Of a stretch of 64,000 nt of DNA, positions 1-10,056 are shown in pieces (position 1 is the first letter of the stretch; the number at the start of each line of letters is the position of its first letter). Origin of the DNA: Mucilaginibacter boryungensis (GTDB taxonomy: Bacteria; Bacteroidota; Bacteroidia; Sphingobacteriales; Sphingobacteriaceae); assembly GCF_015221995.1 (NCBI RefSeq), contig NZ_JADFFM010000002.1, forward strand, positions 682,001-746,000. Direction: 5' to 3'. Below the pieces are notes generated by a model. It made no database searches. It was not told the origin of the DNA and saw only the letters and a program-made list of their open reading frames with translations. The position numbers and the translations under genes are program-made.

Positions 1-843
1 GGCATAGAACGATTAGTAAAGTATGCCAACGACTACCAGAATACACAAAACAGTACGCAATCATCCCTGTTTGGTGGTTCAGTAGCGTCATATATCCCCG
101 AACCGGCAATGCCCGAATGTGAGGAATGGCCGTTGATAGAAAAGCTTAAATACGAGAAGGATGTAATTGGCATTTATTTAACCGGGCATCCACTGGATAA
201 TTATAAGCTTGAGTTAAATAAGTATTGCAACGCAAAGGTATCCGACCTAAAACTGATGCAAAAAGCCCGCTCTGCTGAAGGCGGTGAGGAGATTATGGCA
301 GCTTTTGCCGAACTCCGCAAAAAAGGGGAAATATGCATTGGCGGCCTCATGGCAAACGTACAGCATAAAACTACCAAAACGGGTAAACCATTTGGCACCT
401 TTGTGTTAGAAGATTATACCGATAATTATGAATTTGCGCTGTTTGGCGATGATTATATTAAGTTCCGTAACCTGCTTGGCGAGGGTTTCTTTGTACACAT
501 CCGCGGCAATATTGAAGAGAAGTTTCGCCAGAAGGATAATTGGGATTTGCGCATCAACACTATTTCCCTGTTATCTGAAATGCGTGACCGCCTGACAAAA
601 TCTATCACCGTGGTGCTCGACCTGCATACGCTGGATAATCAGCTGCTGGATAACCTGCAAAATATGGTGCAAACAAACAATGAAAAGTATCCTAACAAGA
701 ATTGCACCCTGCGCTTCCTGGTTAAAGACCGTGAAGATGCCCTGCTGGTAGATATGGCTTCAAAAACCTACAAAGTAAACCCAAGCGATGATTTGCTGGA
801 GGATATCCAGAATTTGACCAATATGGAGGCAGTGCTGGGGTAA
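1..843 (+). CDS. dnaE: DNA polymerase III alpha subunit, C-terminal part (partial)
   Basis: This is the last 280 codons of the replicative DNA polymerase III catalytic subunit; the gene enters from the left edge. The frame is open from base 1 and the ATG at 109 is internal, so no start lies in the window. Visible family marks are an SLFG segment (codons 22-25), the conserved GHPLD motif (about codons 62-66) that precedes the C-terminal domain, and an OB-fold-like stretch (about codons 110-176) with a GxPFGxFxLED pattern, the single-stranded DNA-binding module of DnaE. The polymerase active site lies outside the window. It ends 18 bases from the convergent flavin reductase gene. Confidence 0.93.
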   Translation, partial: GIERLVKYANDYQNTQNSTQSSLFGGSVASYIPEPAMPECEEWPLIEKLKYEKDVIGIYLTGHPLDNYKLELNKYCNAKVSDLKLMQKARSAEGGEEIMAAFAELRKKGEICIGGLMANVQHKTTKTGKPFGTFVLEDYTDNYEFALFGDDYIKFRNLLGEGFFVHIRGNIEEKFRQKDNWDLRINTISLLSEMRDRLTKSITVVLDLHTLDNQLLDNLQNMVQTNNEKYPNKNCTLRFLVKDREDALLVDMASKTYKVNPSDDLLEDIQNLTNMEAVLG

Positions 844-861
844 GGCGGCTCATTGGCCGTC

Positions 862-1749
862 TTACATTAACAGGATTTTAATCGCATCCTCAACCTTTTC
901 TTCAGTCAGCAGGTTTTTTGCCTTTAAATGCAGTTGTAGTTCGCGGGTATGGCTGTCCCCTATAGTGGCATCAAGTATTTCTTTTATTTCATCCGATTGC
1001 GCGAATTGCTCAATAGCAGCATCGTCCGGCAGGGTGGTAAGGTTTCCCAATTTTCCTAAATCATTACCAGTTAATACTGCTGAATTGCGCACGTTGTAAG
1101 GCAGCGCGTCCACCCCTATCCCTATATGACGGTTGGGTTTCTCTACTGTGAACAGGTTTTCCTTAGTTACCCGGCAATACCAGTCGCCGCCCAGGCGTGC
1201 AACCTGGTCCATTTTAGTTTGATCTATTTTACCATCTTTATTCAAAACGGCCTCGTTGATGTGCATTAGTTTTATCTCAGCTATAACCAGGTTACCTGCA
1301 CCCGGGCCATCGCCTAAACTGATGATATTATTTACCACACATTCAAACTGTACCGGCGATTCGGCCACGCGGGGTGGTTTTACCAATTGCGACGGTAATT
1401 CGGTAAAGCCTGCTTTTATAAACTCGTTTACCCCCTGGGCATACTCTACGCTGCTAAGCGAGGTTTGCTGCACCATGCTGTAGTTTACAATGTTGATCAC
1501 CAGCTCGCCCACTTCTTTTAAATTCTCCAGGCTGTGCTTGGTGGTGTTATCCCTAACCCTCCTTGACGGCGAAATAATACATATAGGGGGATTAGTACTG
1601 AACATGTTAAAAAAACTGAACGGGCTAAGATTTACCCGGCCGCTTTTATCAATGGTTGATGCCAGCGCGATAGGACGCGGGGCTATAGCATATTGCAGAT
1701 AGTTTTGCAATTCAACGGGCGACAGATCGGCTACTGTAATACTTAACAT
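862..1749 (-). CDS. Flavin reductase family protein (FMN-binding split barrel)
   Basis: The 295-residue product matches the flavin-reductase-like FMN-binding split-barrel family, which binds FMN or reduces flavins with NAD(P)H. The first 190 residues carry the barrel, including the APRPIALASTID strand and the SPFSFFNMFSTNPP segment that contact flavin in relatives. The last ~90 residues are a helical extension of unknown role. No signal peptide is visible, so it is probably cytosolic. It stands alone and converges with dnaE. The start ATG at 1749 is preceded by an A-rich region without a Shine-Dalgarno sequence. The substrate cannot be told from sequence. Confidence 0.85.
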   Translation of the reverse strand: MLSITVADLSPVELQNYLQYAIAPRPIALASTIDKSGRVNLSPFSFFNMFSTNPPICIISPSRRVRDNTTKHSLENLKEVGELVINIVNYSMVQQTSLSSVEYAQGVNEFIKAGFTELPSQLVKPPRVAESPVQFECVVNNIISLGDGPGAGNLVIAEIKLMHINEAVLNKDGKIDQTKMDQVARLGGDWYCRVTKENLFTVEKPNRHIGIGVDALPYNVRNSAVLTGNDLGKLGNLTTLPDDAAIEQFAQSDEIKEILDATIGDSHTRELQLHLKAKNLLTEEKVEDAIKILLM

Positions 1750-1866
1750 AGTAAATAAAGGTATAAATTTACCATACTTAAATTATGACATCAAATAGTA
1801 TATTATCCTAACAATTTTAACAATCTTGCTAAAAAATAACTTAACACTAACTTAACATTAGCTCAT

Positions 1867-1874
1867 TAGCTTTG
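1867..1874 (+). promoter_or_regulatory. Putative -7 box (TAGCTTTG) for the DUF47 gene
   Basis: The octamer TAGCTTTG fits the Bacteroidota primary sigma factor -7 consensus TAnnTTTG and lies 26 bases before the ATG at 1901. No clear TTG/TTTG -33 element is present 17-23 bases upstream, so the call rests on the -7 box and its position. Confidence 0.45.
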
Positions 1875-1900
1875 TTATTCACGTTAAATCAGATCATCCT

Positions 1901-2542
1901 ATGCAACAGCGCCTCTACAAATCGGCTTTTCCAAATGTTAATGATCTTTTCTTTAACCATTTTAACCAGGCTGCCGAAAATGCCAGTGTTATGGCAGGAC
2001 TGTTGTTTGAGGCCATTACCACCGATGATGAGCAAAAACCGCAATACAATACCATTAACCGTTTAAGGGCTAAAAGTCAGGAAATTGCACATCAGGTTTT
2101 TATCGATTCGGGCAAGGCGTTCATCTCCCCTTTTGAACGTAGCGATATGTTCGATCTGGCTAAGGCTATAGATGAAGTTTGTGGTTATATTAATATCTCA
2201 TCGCGTCGGATAAATTTGTACCAGCCTACCAGCATTACCCCGCCTATTATAGAATTGGCAGGATTAATTGTAGAACTGTGTGCCGAATTACAGCGTTGTA
2301 TTGATGCCCTTAGCAATATTAAAAATGCCCAGGTAATAACCGATTCTGTTAATGCAATTAAATCCCTGGAACATTACGCCGATAAAGTATACAATAAAGC
2401 AGTGGCGGCCTTACTTATTGACGAGCCCAACGCTATTGAGCTGATAAAATACAACGAGATATTGCTGGCCCTGGAAACCACTACCGACAAATGCGAACAC
2501 GTAACCAACGTAATAGAAAGCATTGTAGTGAAGAATAGTTAG
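1901..2542 (+). CDS. DUF47 family protein (PhoU-like, Pit accessory type)
   Basis: The 213-residue, almost wholly alpha-helical protein resembles the DUF47/PhoU-like family, whose members usually accompany low-affinity inorganic phosphate transporters (Pit) and are thought to modulate them. Supporting features are the long amphipathic helices, the early FFNHFNQAAENA region, and the FDLAKAIDEVCGYI segment, typical of the second helix pair. There is no signal peptide or membrane segment. The usual neighbouring pit gene is absent: upstream is a divergent flavin reductase, downstream a convergent cyclase. The family call is good; the link to phosphate is from family knowledge only. Confidence 0.8.
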   Translation: MQQRLYKSAFPNVNDLFFNHFNQAAENASVMAGLLFEAITTDDEQKPQYNTINRLRAKSQEIAHQVFIDSGKAFISPFERSDMFDLAKAIDEVCGYINISSRRINLYQPTSITPPIIELAGLIVELCAELQRCIDALSNIKNAQVITDSVNAIKSLEHYADKVYNKAVAALLIDEPNAIELIKYNEILLALETTTDKCEHVTNVIESIVVKNS

Positions 2543-2587
2543 TGCCTACAGGGTGAAGCGCTCACTAATTAAAACCGAAATAAGCTA

Positions 2588-3664
2588 TTATTTCTTCTCC
2601 AATCTTATCTGATACAGATGCGGCCATTTTTTGCCGGTTACAAACAGGCGCTTGCCTTGTGCATCCCAGGCTATACCGTTAAACACTTTATCGGTACTGT
2701 CAAAATCTATAGGGCGGTCTTTTTGAGGCCAAAGGTTGGTCATATCGGCATGCTGTAGTACAGCGCCGGTTTTAGGGTCGATAACCAGGATATCGTTTGT
2801 CGTATACACGTTGGCGTATAACTTGCCATCAATCATCTCCAGTTCGTTTATCTGCATTTTTTGCGCCTGGTTATCGCACACATCAATATAACCTTGTGCT
2901 TTATAAGTATCCTTATTCAGGAACCAGATACGGTTAGTGCTATCGTCTAAATACAATTGTTTGCCGTCAAAACACATACCCCAGCCTTCTTTGCCTACAT
3001 TATTGGTAAACGTACTAAGCAGCGCGAACGTGTTTTTATCATACACATAACCTATCTTCTCGGTATAGGTCATCATAATTAGTTTATTGCCAACTATGGA
3101 TATGCCCTCGTTAAAAACCTTTGGATCGCCGTTTACCATTTTTAAAATTTTGCCCGTTTCCAGGTCGACCTTGCGTAAGCTCGATTGCCCTGTAGCGTCT
3201 CCTGCCCGGCCACCATCGCTTTCGTACAATACGCCATCCTGGTATAGCAGACCTTCGGTATAACTTGCCGTATCATGCGGGAAAACTTTTTCAACTACAA
3301 ACTTCAATTCTTCGGGCGCCTTAGCGGCAAACAATACAAAGTTGGTAGCCACATCAATACTTTTGCCTCCCTGGTATACTTTAGCAATAATTACCCGCGA
3401 ACCCATTTTCATGCTGTCGGTCTTCAGGATCAGTGCTGATGAATCTTTGGTTGAACCACACTTCATCGAATCTAACAGGTAAACAATAGAATCCGGCTTC
3501 ATATTACCATAATGTACTTTTACTTCTACAGGCTGCCCTGCATTGTAGGTTTTACCCATCTCCGGGGTCATGGTAATTGCCTGATCGCCGTTATGGCCGG
3601 TGTCTTTACAGCCGAATGCTAACAGGGCAGACAGGCTTAAAAGTAAAATATTCAATTTTTTCAT
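2588..3664 (-). CDS. Glutaminyl-peptide cyclotransferase (lipoprotein)
   Basis: The 358-residue product belongs to the five-bladed beta-propeller glutamine cyclotransferase family, which converts N-terminal glutamine of peptides to pyroglutamate. The N-terminus is a lipoprotein signal with a lipobox ending in AFGC (Cys19), so it should be anchored on the periplasmic side of a membrane. Characteristic blade motifs are YTEGLLYQDGVLYESDG, NELEMIDGKLYANVY and NGIAWDAQGKRLFVTGKKWP. Residues ~25-115 form an extra N-terminal region before the propeller. A good promoter lies just upstream, so it is probably monocistronic. Confidence 0.9.
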   Translation of the reverse strand: MKKLNILLLSLSALLAFGCKDTGHNGDQAITMTPEMGKTYNAGQPVEVKVHYGNMKPDSIVYLLDSMKCGSTKDSSALILKTDSMKMGSRVIIAKVYQGGKSIDVATNFVLFAAKAPEELKFVVEKVFPHDTASYTEGLLYQDGVLYESDGGRAGDATGQSSLRKVDLETGKILKMVNGDPKVFNEGISIVGNKLIMMTYTEKIGYVYDKNTFALLSTFTNNVGKEGWGMCFDGKQLYLDDSTNRIWFLNKDTYKAQGYIDVCDNQAQKMQINELEMIDGKLYANVYTTNDILVIDPKTGAVLQHADMTNLWPQKDRPIDFDSTDKVFNGIAWDAQGKRLFVTGKKWPHLYQIRLEKK

Positions 3665-3726
3665 TTGTGGGAATTAGACGCAACCGCATAAACACACGGT
3701 TTTACCGTATAGGTAACGCAATTGCT

Positions 3727-3756
3727 CAAATATATTGTATATCTGCTAATATCAAA
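3727..3756 (-). promoter_or_regulatory. Promoter of the glutaminyl cyclase gene (TTTG-N18-TATATTTG)
   Basis: On the minus strand, TTTG (bases 3756-3753) is followed after 18 bases by TATATTTG (3734-3727). This fits the Bacteroidota promoter pattern TTG/TTTG, 17-23 spacer, TAnnTTTG. Transcription would begin near 3721, giving a leader of roughly 55 bases before the ATG at 3664. Confidence 0.65.
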
Positions 3757-3788
3757 AAGGCAATTGTCAATCATTAACGTAGTTTTAA

Positions 3789-3995
3789 TTATTGATTTTT
3801 AAACTTTAAGCCCGCTTCTTCCATCTGCGCCATTAATGGTTTTGTGGTTGCAGGTCCCATACCGTGCAATGCTTTAAATTCTTTTTCAGTTAGCCTGGAT
3901 AGGTCTTCCAATTTTTCAATTCCGGCATTATCCAATGCGCGTTGTGCCGGTTTAGAGAACCTGGCAAAAGGACCGGCGGGTTTCGATGTTTTCAT
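3789..3995 (-). CDS. Small helix-hairpin-helix protein (RNA polymerase alpha C-terminal-domain-like)
   Basis: The 68-residue protein consists of little more than one helix-hairpin-helix fold of the kind seen in the RNA polymerase alpha C-terminal domain. The pattern is PAQRALDNAGI, then LxxLSRLTEKEF, then LHGMGP (residues 43-48), where the Gly-rich hairpin would contact nucleic acid. It is rich in Lys and probably binds DNA or RNA; the target is unknown. Its start codon lies only 14 bases after a strong hairpin that should terminate gyrB transcription, and no promoter box was found between them. Confidence 0.75.
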   Translation of the reverse strand: MKTSKPAGPFARFSKPAQRALDNAGIEKLEDLSRLTEKEFKALHGMGPATTKPLMAQMEEAGLKFKNQ

Positions 3996-4008
3996 GAATT
4001 AAAAATAC

Positions 4009-4042
4009 AAAAGCCCTTTTTGCAATGCAAAAAGGGCTTTTA
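4009..4042 (-). terminator. Bidirectional hairpin terminator after gyrB
   Basis: A near-perfect inverted repeat has arms AAAAGCCCTTTTTGCA and TGCAAAAAGGGCTTTT that meet with almost no loop in the middle. It lies 27 bases beyond the gyrB stop codon and has U-runs in either reading direction. Confidence 0.75.
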
Positions 4043-4068
4043 AAATCATAAATCGAAAATCCGAAATC

Positions 4069-6030
<1,962 letters not shown>

Positions 6031-6149
6031 TTAGATAAAAGTATAACTTTCAAAAATACCATTTTTAGCGCAACTATAAGCTAATGTGGATAAATATGAC
6101 ACTTGTTTAAAACACCTGTTAAAAGATTAGGATACTTCAGTTGAAAGTT

Positions 6150-6157
6150 TATCTTTG
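6150..6157 (+). promoter_or_regulatory. Putative -7 box (TATCTTTG) for the OmpH-family gene
   Basis: TATCTTTG matches TAnnTTTG and lies 22 bases before the ATG chosen at 6180. A weak -33 candidate, TTAG at 6127-6130, has a 19-base spacer. The box sits inside the longer in-frame reading that opens with TTG at 6141, which supports the ATG at 6180 as the true start. Confidence 0.5.
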
Positions 6158-6179
6158 TCAAAATTTTTTAAACCAGATA

Positions 6180-6767
6180 ATGAAAAGAAGCGCCTCAATT
6201 GCAACAAAATTCACCCTTGGCCTGGTGATAGCGGGTAGTGTAATTGCCTGTAAACAAAACAATACCGATACAAAAGCAGCAGCCACCCCGGTAGCGACCG
6301 ATACAAAAGCACAAATTGTATATGTTAACCAGGATTCGTTAACTGCCAACTACAAATACGCGGTTGATATGCGTAAACGTTTGGAAGATAAAAGCAAAAG
6401 CGCGCAAAGCGATGTACAATCAAGGCAGCAAGCTTTCCAACGTGAATATCAGCAGGCACAACAAGGCGCTGCTACCATGACACAAGATCAGCAAAAAGCA
6501 ACCGGCGAGCGTTTACAAAAAGATCAGCAGGCTTTGCAGCAATATCAGCAAAATGCCGGCGCACAGTTACAGCAAGAGCAGAGTGAAGAGTTAAAGAAAC
6601 TATATGATAAGATAGTTGATTTCACTAAACAATATGCTAAAGAAAAAGGCTATAAAATGGTACTTACCTATGCCAATGGCAATACCACTATGCTTTATGG
6701 CGATCCAAGCCTTGACGTTACTGCCGACTTCCTGAAAAAACTAAACGCAGCATACGACAAAAAATAA
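6180..6767 (+). CDS. OmpH/Skp-family periplasmic chaperone-like lipoprotein
   Basis: The 195-residue product resembles the OmpH/Skp family, trimeric periplasmic chaperones with a small beta core and long coiled-coil arms. The ATG at 6180 was chosen over the TTG at 6141 because it gives a clean lipoprotein signal ending in VIAC (Cys24) and lies correctly after a -7 box. After a short linker come the core strand IVYVNQDSL, a Gln-rich coiled coil (about residues 70-140, with repeated Q/QQ), and the closing strand YKMVLTYANGNTTMLYGD, typical of the family. Unlike E. coli Skp it appears to be lipid-anchored. A terminator follows, so the unit is monocistronic. Confidence 0.85.
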   Translation: MKRSASIATKFTLGLVIAGSVIACKQNNTDTKAAATPVATDTKAQIVYVNQDSLTANYKYAVDMRKRLEDKSKSAQSDVQSRQQAFQREYQQAQQGAATMTQDQQKATGERLQKDQQALQQYQQNAGAQLQQEQSEELKKLYDKIVDFTKQYAKEKGYKMVLTYANGNTTMLYGDPSLDVTADFLKKLNAAYDKK

Positions 6768-6796
6768 CCTATCAATTATAAACTCAAATAATGAGA

Positions 6797-6822
6797 CCCT
6801 GATCGCCTGATCGGGGTTTTTT
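6797..6822 (+). terminator. Rho-independent terminator after the OmpH-family gene
   Basis: An eight-pair stem, CCCTGATC with GATCGGGG (one T-G pair) and a four-base loop, is followed directly by a T6 run, 30 bases after the stop codon. Confidence 0.8.
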
Positions 6823-6985
6823 GTTGAAGAGTAGTTAAGTTTTGTTAGGTTGGTTTTTTGAAGTTAAAAATGAGCGTGAAACATTTCTGTGATAAGCTGC
6901 TTATTTATTATAATCAAATTTTTAAAACCTTTATTTACTATAAACCAATTACTTCTTTAACCAATTAACTTAGTCATTATAAAAA

Positions 6986-7459
6986 ATGAACGATCACGAT
7001 AAATTTATGCGCATGGCCATTGACCTTGCCGAGAATAATGTAGTGCAGGGACAAGGCGGCCCGTTTGGTGCCGTAATAGTGAAGGACGGTATGGTAATAG
7101 CCCGCAGTGCCAATAAAGTAGTGCCAACTAACGATCCAACTGCTCATGCCGAAGTATCAGCTATCAGGCTTGCTTGCCAGGAACTGGAAACTTTTAGTTT
7201 AGAAGGTTGTGTAATATATACCAGTTGTGAACCATGCCCCATGTGCCTGGGCGCTATATACTGGGCACGGATAGACCATATTTACTATGCCAACACCAAA
7301 GCCGATGCCGCAGCCATAGGGTTTGATGATAAGTTTATTTACGATGAACTTGACCTGCCCATGGATCAGCGCAAACTGCCCATTATCCAGCTAATGCGCG
7401 ATGAGGCGCTAAACGCTTTTAAACTTTGGGAAACCAGCGAGAAGAAGACGGAGTATTAG
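6986..7459 (+). CDS. guaD: Guanine deaminase (GuaD-type nucleoside/base deaminase)
   Basis: The 157-residue zinc deaminase of the cytidine-deaminase fold closely resembles the Bacillus GuaD type that converts guanine to xanthine. Zinc ligands and the catalytic Glu are visible as TAHAE (His54, Glu56) and the PCPMC motif (Cys84, Cys87). The stretches GGPFGAVIVKDG, NDPTAHAEV, YTSCEPCPMCLGAIYWAR and GFDDKFIYDE are the GuaD hallmarks that separate it from the tRNA deaminase TadA, including the long C-terminal segment used in the domain-swapped dimer. The start is the ATG at 6986, in an A-rich, SD-free context. It is followed by a palindromic repeat that could end its transcript. Confidence 0.85.
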   Translation: MNDHDKFMRMAIDLAENNVVQGQGGPFGAVIVKDGMVIARSANKVVPTNDPTAHAEVSAIRLACQELETFSLEGCVIYTSCEPCPMCLGAIYWARIDHIYYANTKADAAAIGFDDKFIYDELDLPMDQRKLPIIQLMRDEALNAFKLWETSEKKTEY

Positions 7460-7477
7460 TGTACAAATATGCAGATG

Positions 7478-7580
7478 TGCGTATGTGCAAATGATTGAAG
7501 AATTATTTGTACATACGCATTTTTATTTCACAATATTCCTATCTACATATTTGCCCATCCCCGCATTTGCACATCCGCAA
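7478..7580. repeat. Palindromic intergenic repeat (TGCGTATGTGCAAATG family)
   Basis: A 19-base arm at 7478-7496 pairs with 7501-7519 around a four-base loop, with two mismatches that are G-U pairs in RNA; T-rich sequence follows. A diverged copy of the same word (ATTTGCACATCCGCA) recurs at about 7565-7579. This looks like a REP-like intergenic element and may also terminate guaD. No gene lies in 7460-7646. Confidence 0.6.
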
Positions 7581-7646
7581 GGCAACCATTCTCATTTTCA
7601 GTCCGTAATACAATAGCAAGATCTGCTAAACTATTGTATCTACAGC

Positions 7647-8780
7647 ATGAAATTACGAGTAGCCATTTTAGGAACCAGGGGAATACCCAACCATTACGGG
7701 GGATTTGAGCATATATCCGAATATGTATCAGCCGGCTTAGTTAAACGCGGCCATTCGGTAACGGTTTATAATTCGCATAGCCACCCTTACCAGTCCAATA
7801 CATGGAATGGAGTTAATATAAGGCATTGTTATGATCCTGAATACCTGATAGGTACCCCAGGCCAATTTGTGTATGATATGAATTGCCTGCTGGATGCCCG
7901 CCGTCAAAAATTTGATGTAGTGTTGTTGATGGGCTATACCAGCAGTTCGGTATGGGGATGGCTGTACCCTCATAAAAGCACCATTATCACCAATATGGAT
8001 GGCATGGAATGGAAACGTACCAAGTATTCAAAACCCGTTCAGCAATTCTTAAAATATGCCGAAAAGTTGGCTGTGCAATACAGTCAGTATTACATTTCCG
8101 ATTCAAAAGTAATACAGGCTTACCTGGCGGATAAGTATAATATACAAAGTAGCTATATCCCCTATGGTGCAGATGTTTTTACCGAACAGGAGCGCGAACA
8201 AATTAACCCCGCTGAAGCCTCAAAAGAAGATTATTTTTTACTAATGGCCCGTATGGAGCCTGAAAATAATATTGAAACCATTTTAGAAGGTTTTAATAAC
8301 AGCAATTCAGACAAAACCTTTAAAGTGCTGGGCGATACAACCAACCGCTTTGGTAGATACATTACAGAGAAATTTAAGAAAGACGAGCGTATTGAATTTA
8401 AGGGTAGTATTTTCAATACTCCTAAAGTGCGCCAATTACAAAATAATTCCTATTTATACTTTCATGGCCATAGTGTTGGGGGTACCAACCCATCCCTGTT
8501 GGAAGCCATGGCCAGTGAAGCCTTGATAGCGGCGCACAACAACCCATTTAATAAATCAGTGTTGAATACCGACGCATTTTATTTTTCAGACGCTACCGAA
8601 GTACGGGATTTGATTGAGAACGTGCAACGCAAGGATACCGAACAGACGATGGTAAAAAACAACCTGAACAAAATTCAGGACTTATTTAATTGGGAAACTG
8701 TGGTTAACCAGTACGAGGAGTTTATTGTTGAATGCTATAAAAATTCAAATTATAAACGGGTAGTGCCCAATTTAGGATAA
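7647..8780 (+). CDS. Glycosyltransferase with DUF1972 N-terminal domain (GT-B fold)
   Basis: The 377-residue GT-B glycosyltransferase is of the type often annotated as a rhamnosyl/galactosyl transferase for surface polysaccharide. The DUF1972 signature at the N-terminus is VAILGTRGIPNHYGGFE. The C-terminal nucleotide-sugar half shows LLMARMEPENNIETILEGF and the HGHSVGGTNPSLLEAMA segment with the conserved Glu. It stands outside the main polysaccharide cluster, ~9 kb from its end, and is a paralogue of the gene at 26030-27106. The acceptor and donor sugar cannot be read from sequence. There is no signal peptide; it is probably peripheral at the inner membrane. Confidence 0.85.
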   Translation: MKLRVAILGTRGIPNHYGGFEHISEYVSAGLVKRGHSVTVYNSHSHPYQSNTWNGVNIRHCYDPEYLIGTPGQFVYDMNCLLDARRQKFDVVLLMGYTSSSVWGWLYPHKSTIITNMDGMEWKRTKYSKPVQQFLKYAEKLAVQYSQYYISDSKVIQAYLADKYNIQSSYIPYGADVFTEQEREQINPAEASKEDYFLLMARMEPENNIETILEGFNNSNSDKTFKVLGDTTNRFGRYITEKFKKDERIEFKGSIFNTPKVRQLQNNSYLYFHGHSVGGTNPSLLEAMASEALIAAHNNPFNKSVLNTDAFYFSDATEVRDLIENVQRKDTEQTMVKNNLNKIQDLFNWETVVNQYEEFIVECYKNSNYKRVVPNLG

Positions 8781-8804
8781 TTTAACCTCTCTGAAATTAG
8801 ATAC

Positions 8805-9563
8805 TTATTCTTTCAATAGATGCCCTACCAGGTAATCTGGATTTTTAAAAAAGTCCTGATACGTTTGAAAAAGATCGGTTTCTTTGTATGATTTCTCCTG
8901 AACCCCTTGCTTACCAAATTCGTAAATTAAAGAATTGGGGTAAGCAATAAGTATTGGCGAGTGTGTGGCAATAATAAATTGCGATTGCTTATCAATCAAT
9001 TCATTCATCCGTATCAGCATAGCCATCTGCCGCGATGGCGAAAGGGCTGCTTCAGGTTCATCTAAGATATAAAAACCATTTCCCCTGAACCTTTTCATAA
9101 ATACTGCCCAAAACGATTCCCCGTGCGATTGCTCGTGCAATGATACACCGCCATAAGCTTCGATAATTCCAGCTCCTTCCAGTCTATTTCCATTCTCATC
9201 AGTATCAAGCCGCTCAATTTCGGTAGCTACATTAAAAAAGCTTTCGCTTCGTAAAAAATAGCCATCGGTATGCTTATGTGTACCGCGGTGAGTTGCCAGG
9301 TGTCGGTGCAGGTCCGAATGCGATTCGCGTGTGCCAAAATTGAAATTTATAGAGCCACCTTCAGGATTAAATCCAGACGCTACAGCAATAGCCTCTAAAA
9401 GTGTTGATTTGCCGGTGCCATTTTCGCCAATCAGGAATGTGACTTGTGGATGAATGTCCAATTCATACCGTGTTTTAAAAAAAGGTAAATTAAAAGGATA
9501 TATAGCGGGGGTTGTGCCGGCCTTGTTAAAATGTATAGATTTTAATTCCCCTTTAGATATCAT
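8805..9563 (-). CDS. AAA/ABC-type predicted ATPase (SMC-like, COG3910 type)
   Basis: The 252-residue soluble ATPase has an ABC/SMC-type head. Walker A is GENGTGKST (46-54), a degenerate signature is LHEQSHGES (142-150), Walker B is FYILDEPEAALS (164-175), and the switch His is in ATHSPIL (His201). There is no coiled-coil insertion or transmembrane partner, so it is not a transporter ATPase. Relatives form a widespread family of unknown function with RecF/OLD-like heads. The gene lies between the convergent glycosyltransferase and the Hsp15-like gene on the same strand (29 bases). No nuclease partner suggesting a defence system is present. Confidence 0.8.
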   Translation of the reverse strand: MISKGELKSIHFNKAGTTPAIYPFNLPFFKTRYELDIHPQVTFLIGENGTGKSTLLEAIAVASGFNPEGGSINFNFGTRESHSDLHRHLATHRGTHKHTDGYFLRSESFFNVATEIERLDTDENGNRLEGAGIIEAYGGVSLHEQSHGESFWAVFMKRFRGNGFYILDEPEAALSPSRQMAMLIRMNELIDKQSQFIIATHSPILIAYPNSLIYEFGKQGVQEKSYKETDLFQTYQDFFKNPDYLVGHLLKE

Positions 9564-9592
9564 ATATTACAAGTGCATGAATATAAGCCAAA

Positions 9593-10006
9593 TCATTCAT
9601 CTTCCCTTTTCTCTCCTTCAAAAAAGCCTCCCTGTAAATCGTCAATTTCACGGCGGTCACGCTTAGTTGGTCGACCAGTGCCTCTGTCACGTTTCAAAAC
9701 CGGCGCGTGGAACATAGATTTAAAAGCGTGGGTTTGTTCAACCGGTGTAATGTCTTCATAAAAGAAAACGGCAGTTTTGGCGTCAGTTCTGTTTTCTAAC
9801 AGACCTGTCACTTTTATTACTTTGCGCTCAATCCCTTTAGCTACCTGGTACACCTCCCCTACCTTCACCTCGTGCGATGGTTTAATGTTATTGCCCTCCA
9901 GTTTAACCCGCCCAGCCTTGCATGCGTCCGACGCCAGGGTACGCGTTTTAAACTGTCTTATGGCCCACAGGTATTTATCTATCCTCAGCTTTTCTTTTTC
10001 AGGCAT
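9593..10006 (-). CDS. S4-domain RNA-binding protein, Hsp15/HslR-like
   Basis: The 137-residue protein has an N-terminal S4 RNA-binding domain (about residues 5-65) with the pattern LRIDKYLWAIRQFKTRTLA and AGRVKLEGNNIKPS. A basic/acidic C-terminal tail contains RDRGTGRPTKRDRRE. This matches Hsp15, which in E. coli binds stalled 50S subunits carrying peptidyl-tRNA and helps recycle them. It starts at the ATG at 10006, just after a TAAATTTG box on the same strand. The adjacent ATPase gene follows after 29 bases and may be co-transcribed. Confidence 0.85.
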   Translation of the reverse strand: MPEKEKLRIDKYLWAIRQFKTRTLASDACKAGRVKLEGNNIKPSHEVKVGEVYQVAKGIERKVIKVTGLLENRTDAKTAVFFYEDITPVEQTHAFKSMFHAPVLKRDRGTGRPTKRDRREIDDLQGGFFEGEKREDE

Positions 10007-10025
10007 ATTATCAATTCATAAAACA

Positions 10026-10052
10026 CAAATTTAGCGTTTTACCCTATATTTG
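10026..10052. promoter_or_regulatory. Divergent -7 boxes for the Hsp15-like and membrane-protein genes
   Basis: Two TAnnTTTG octamers face away from each other: TAAATTTG on the minus strand (10033-10026), 20 bases from the Hsp15-like ATG, and TATATTTG on the plus strand (10045-10052), which ends four bases before the ATG at 10057. Neither has a clear -33 box. The plus-strand box would place transcription start at or within a base or two of the ATG. Confidence 0.45.
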
Positions 10053-10056
10053 AACC

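Noticed and set aside
8805..9563. Defence-system ATPase (Gabija/OLD/RecF-like)
   Set aside because: No nuclease, helicase or toxin partner lies next to it; neighbours are a glycosyltransferase and an Hsp15-like gene.
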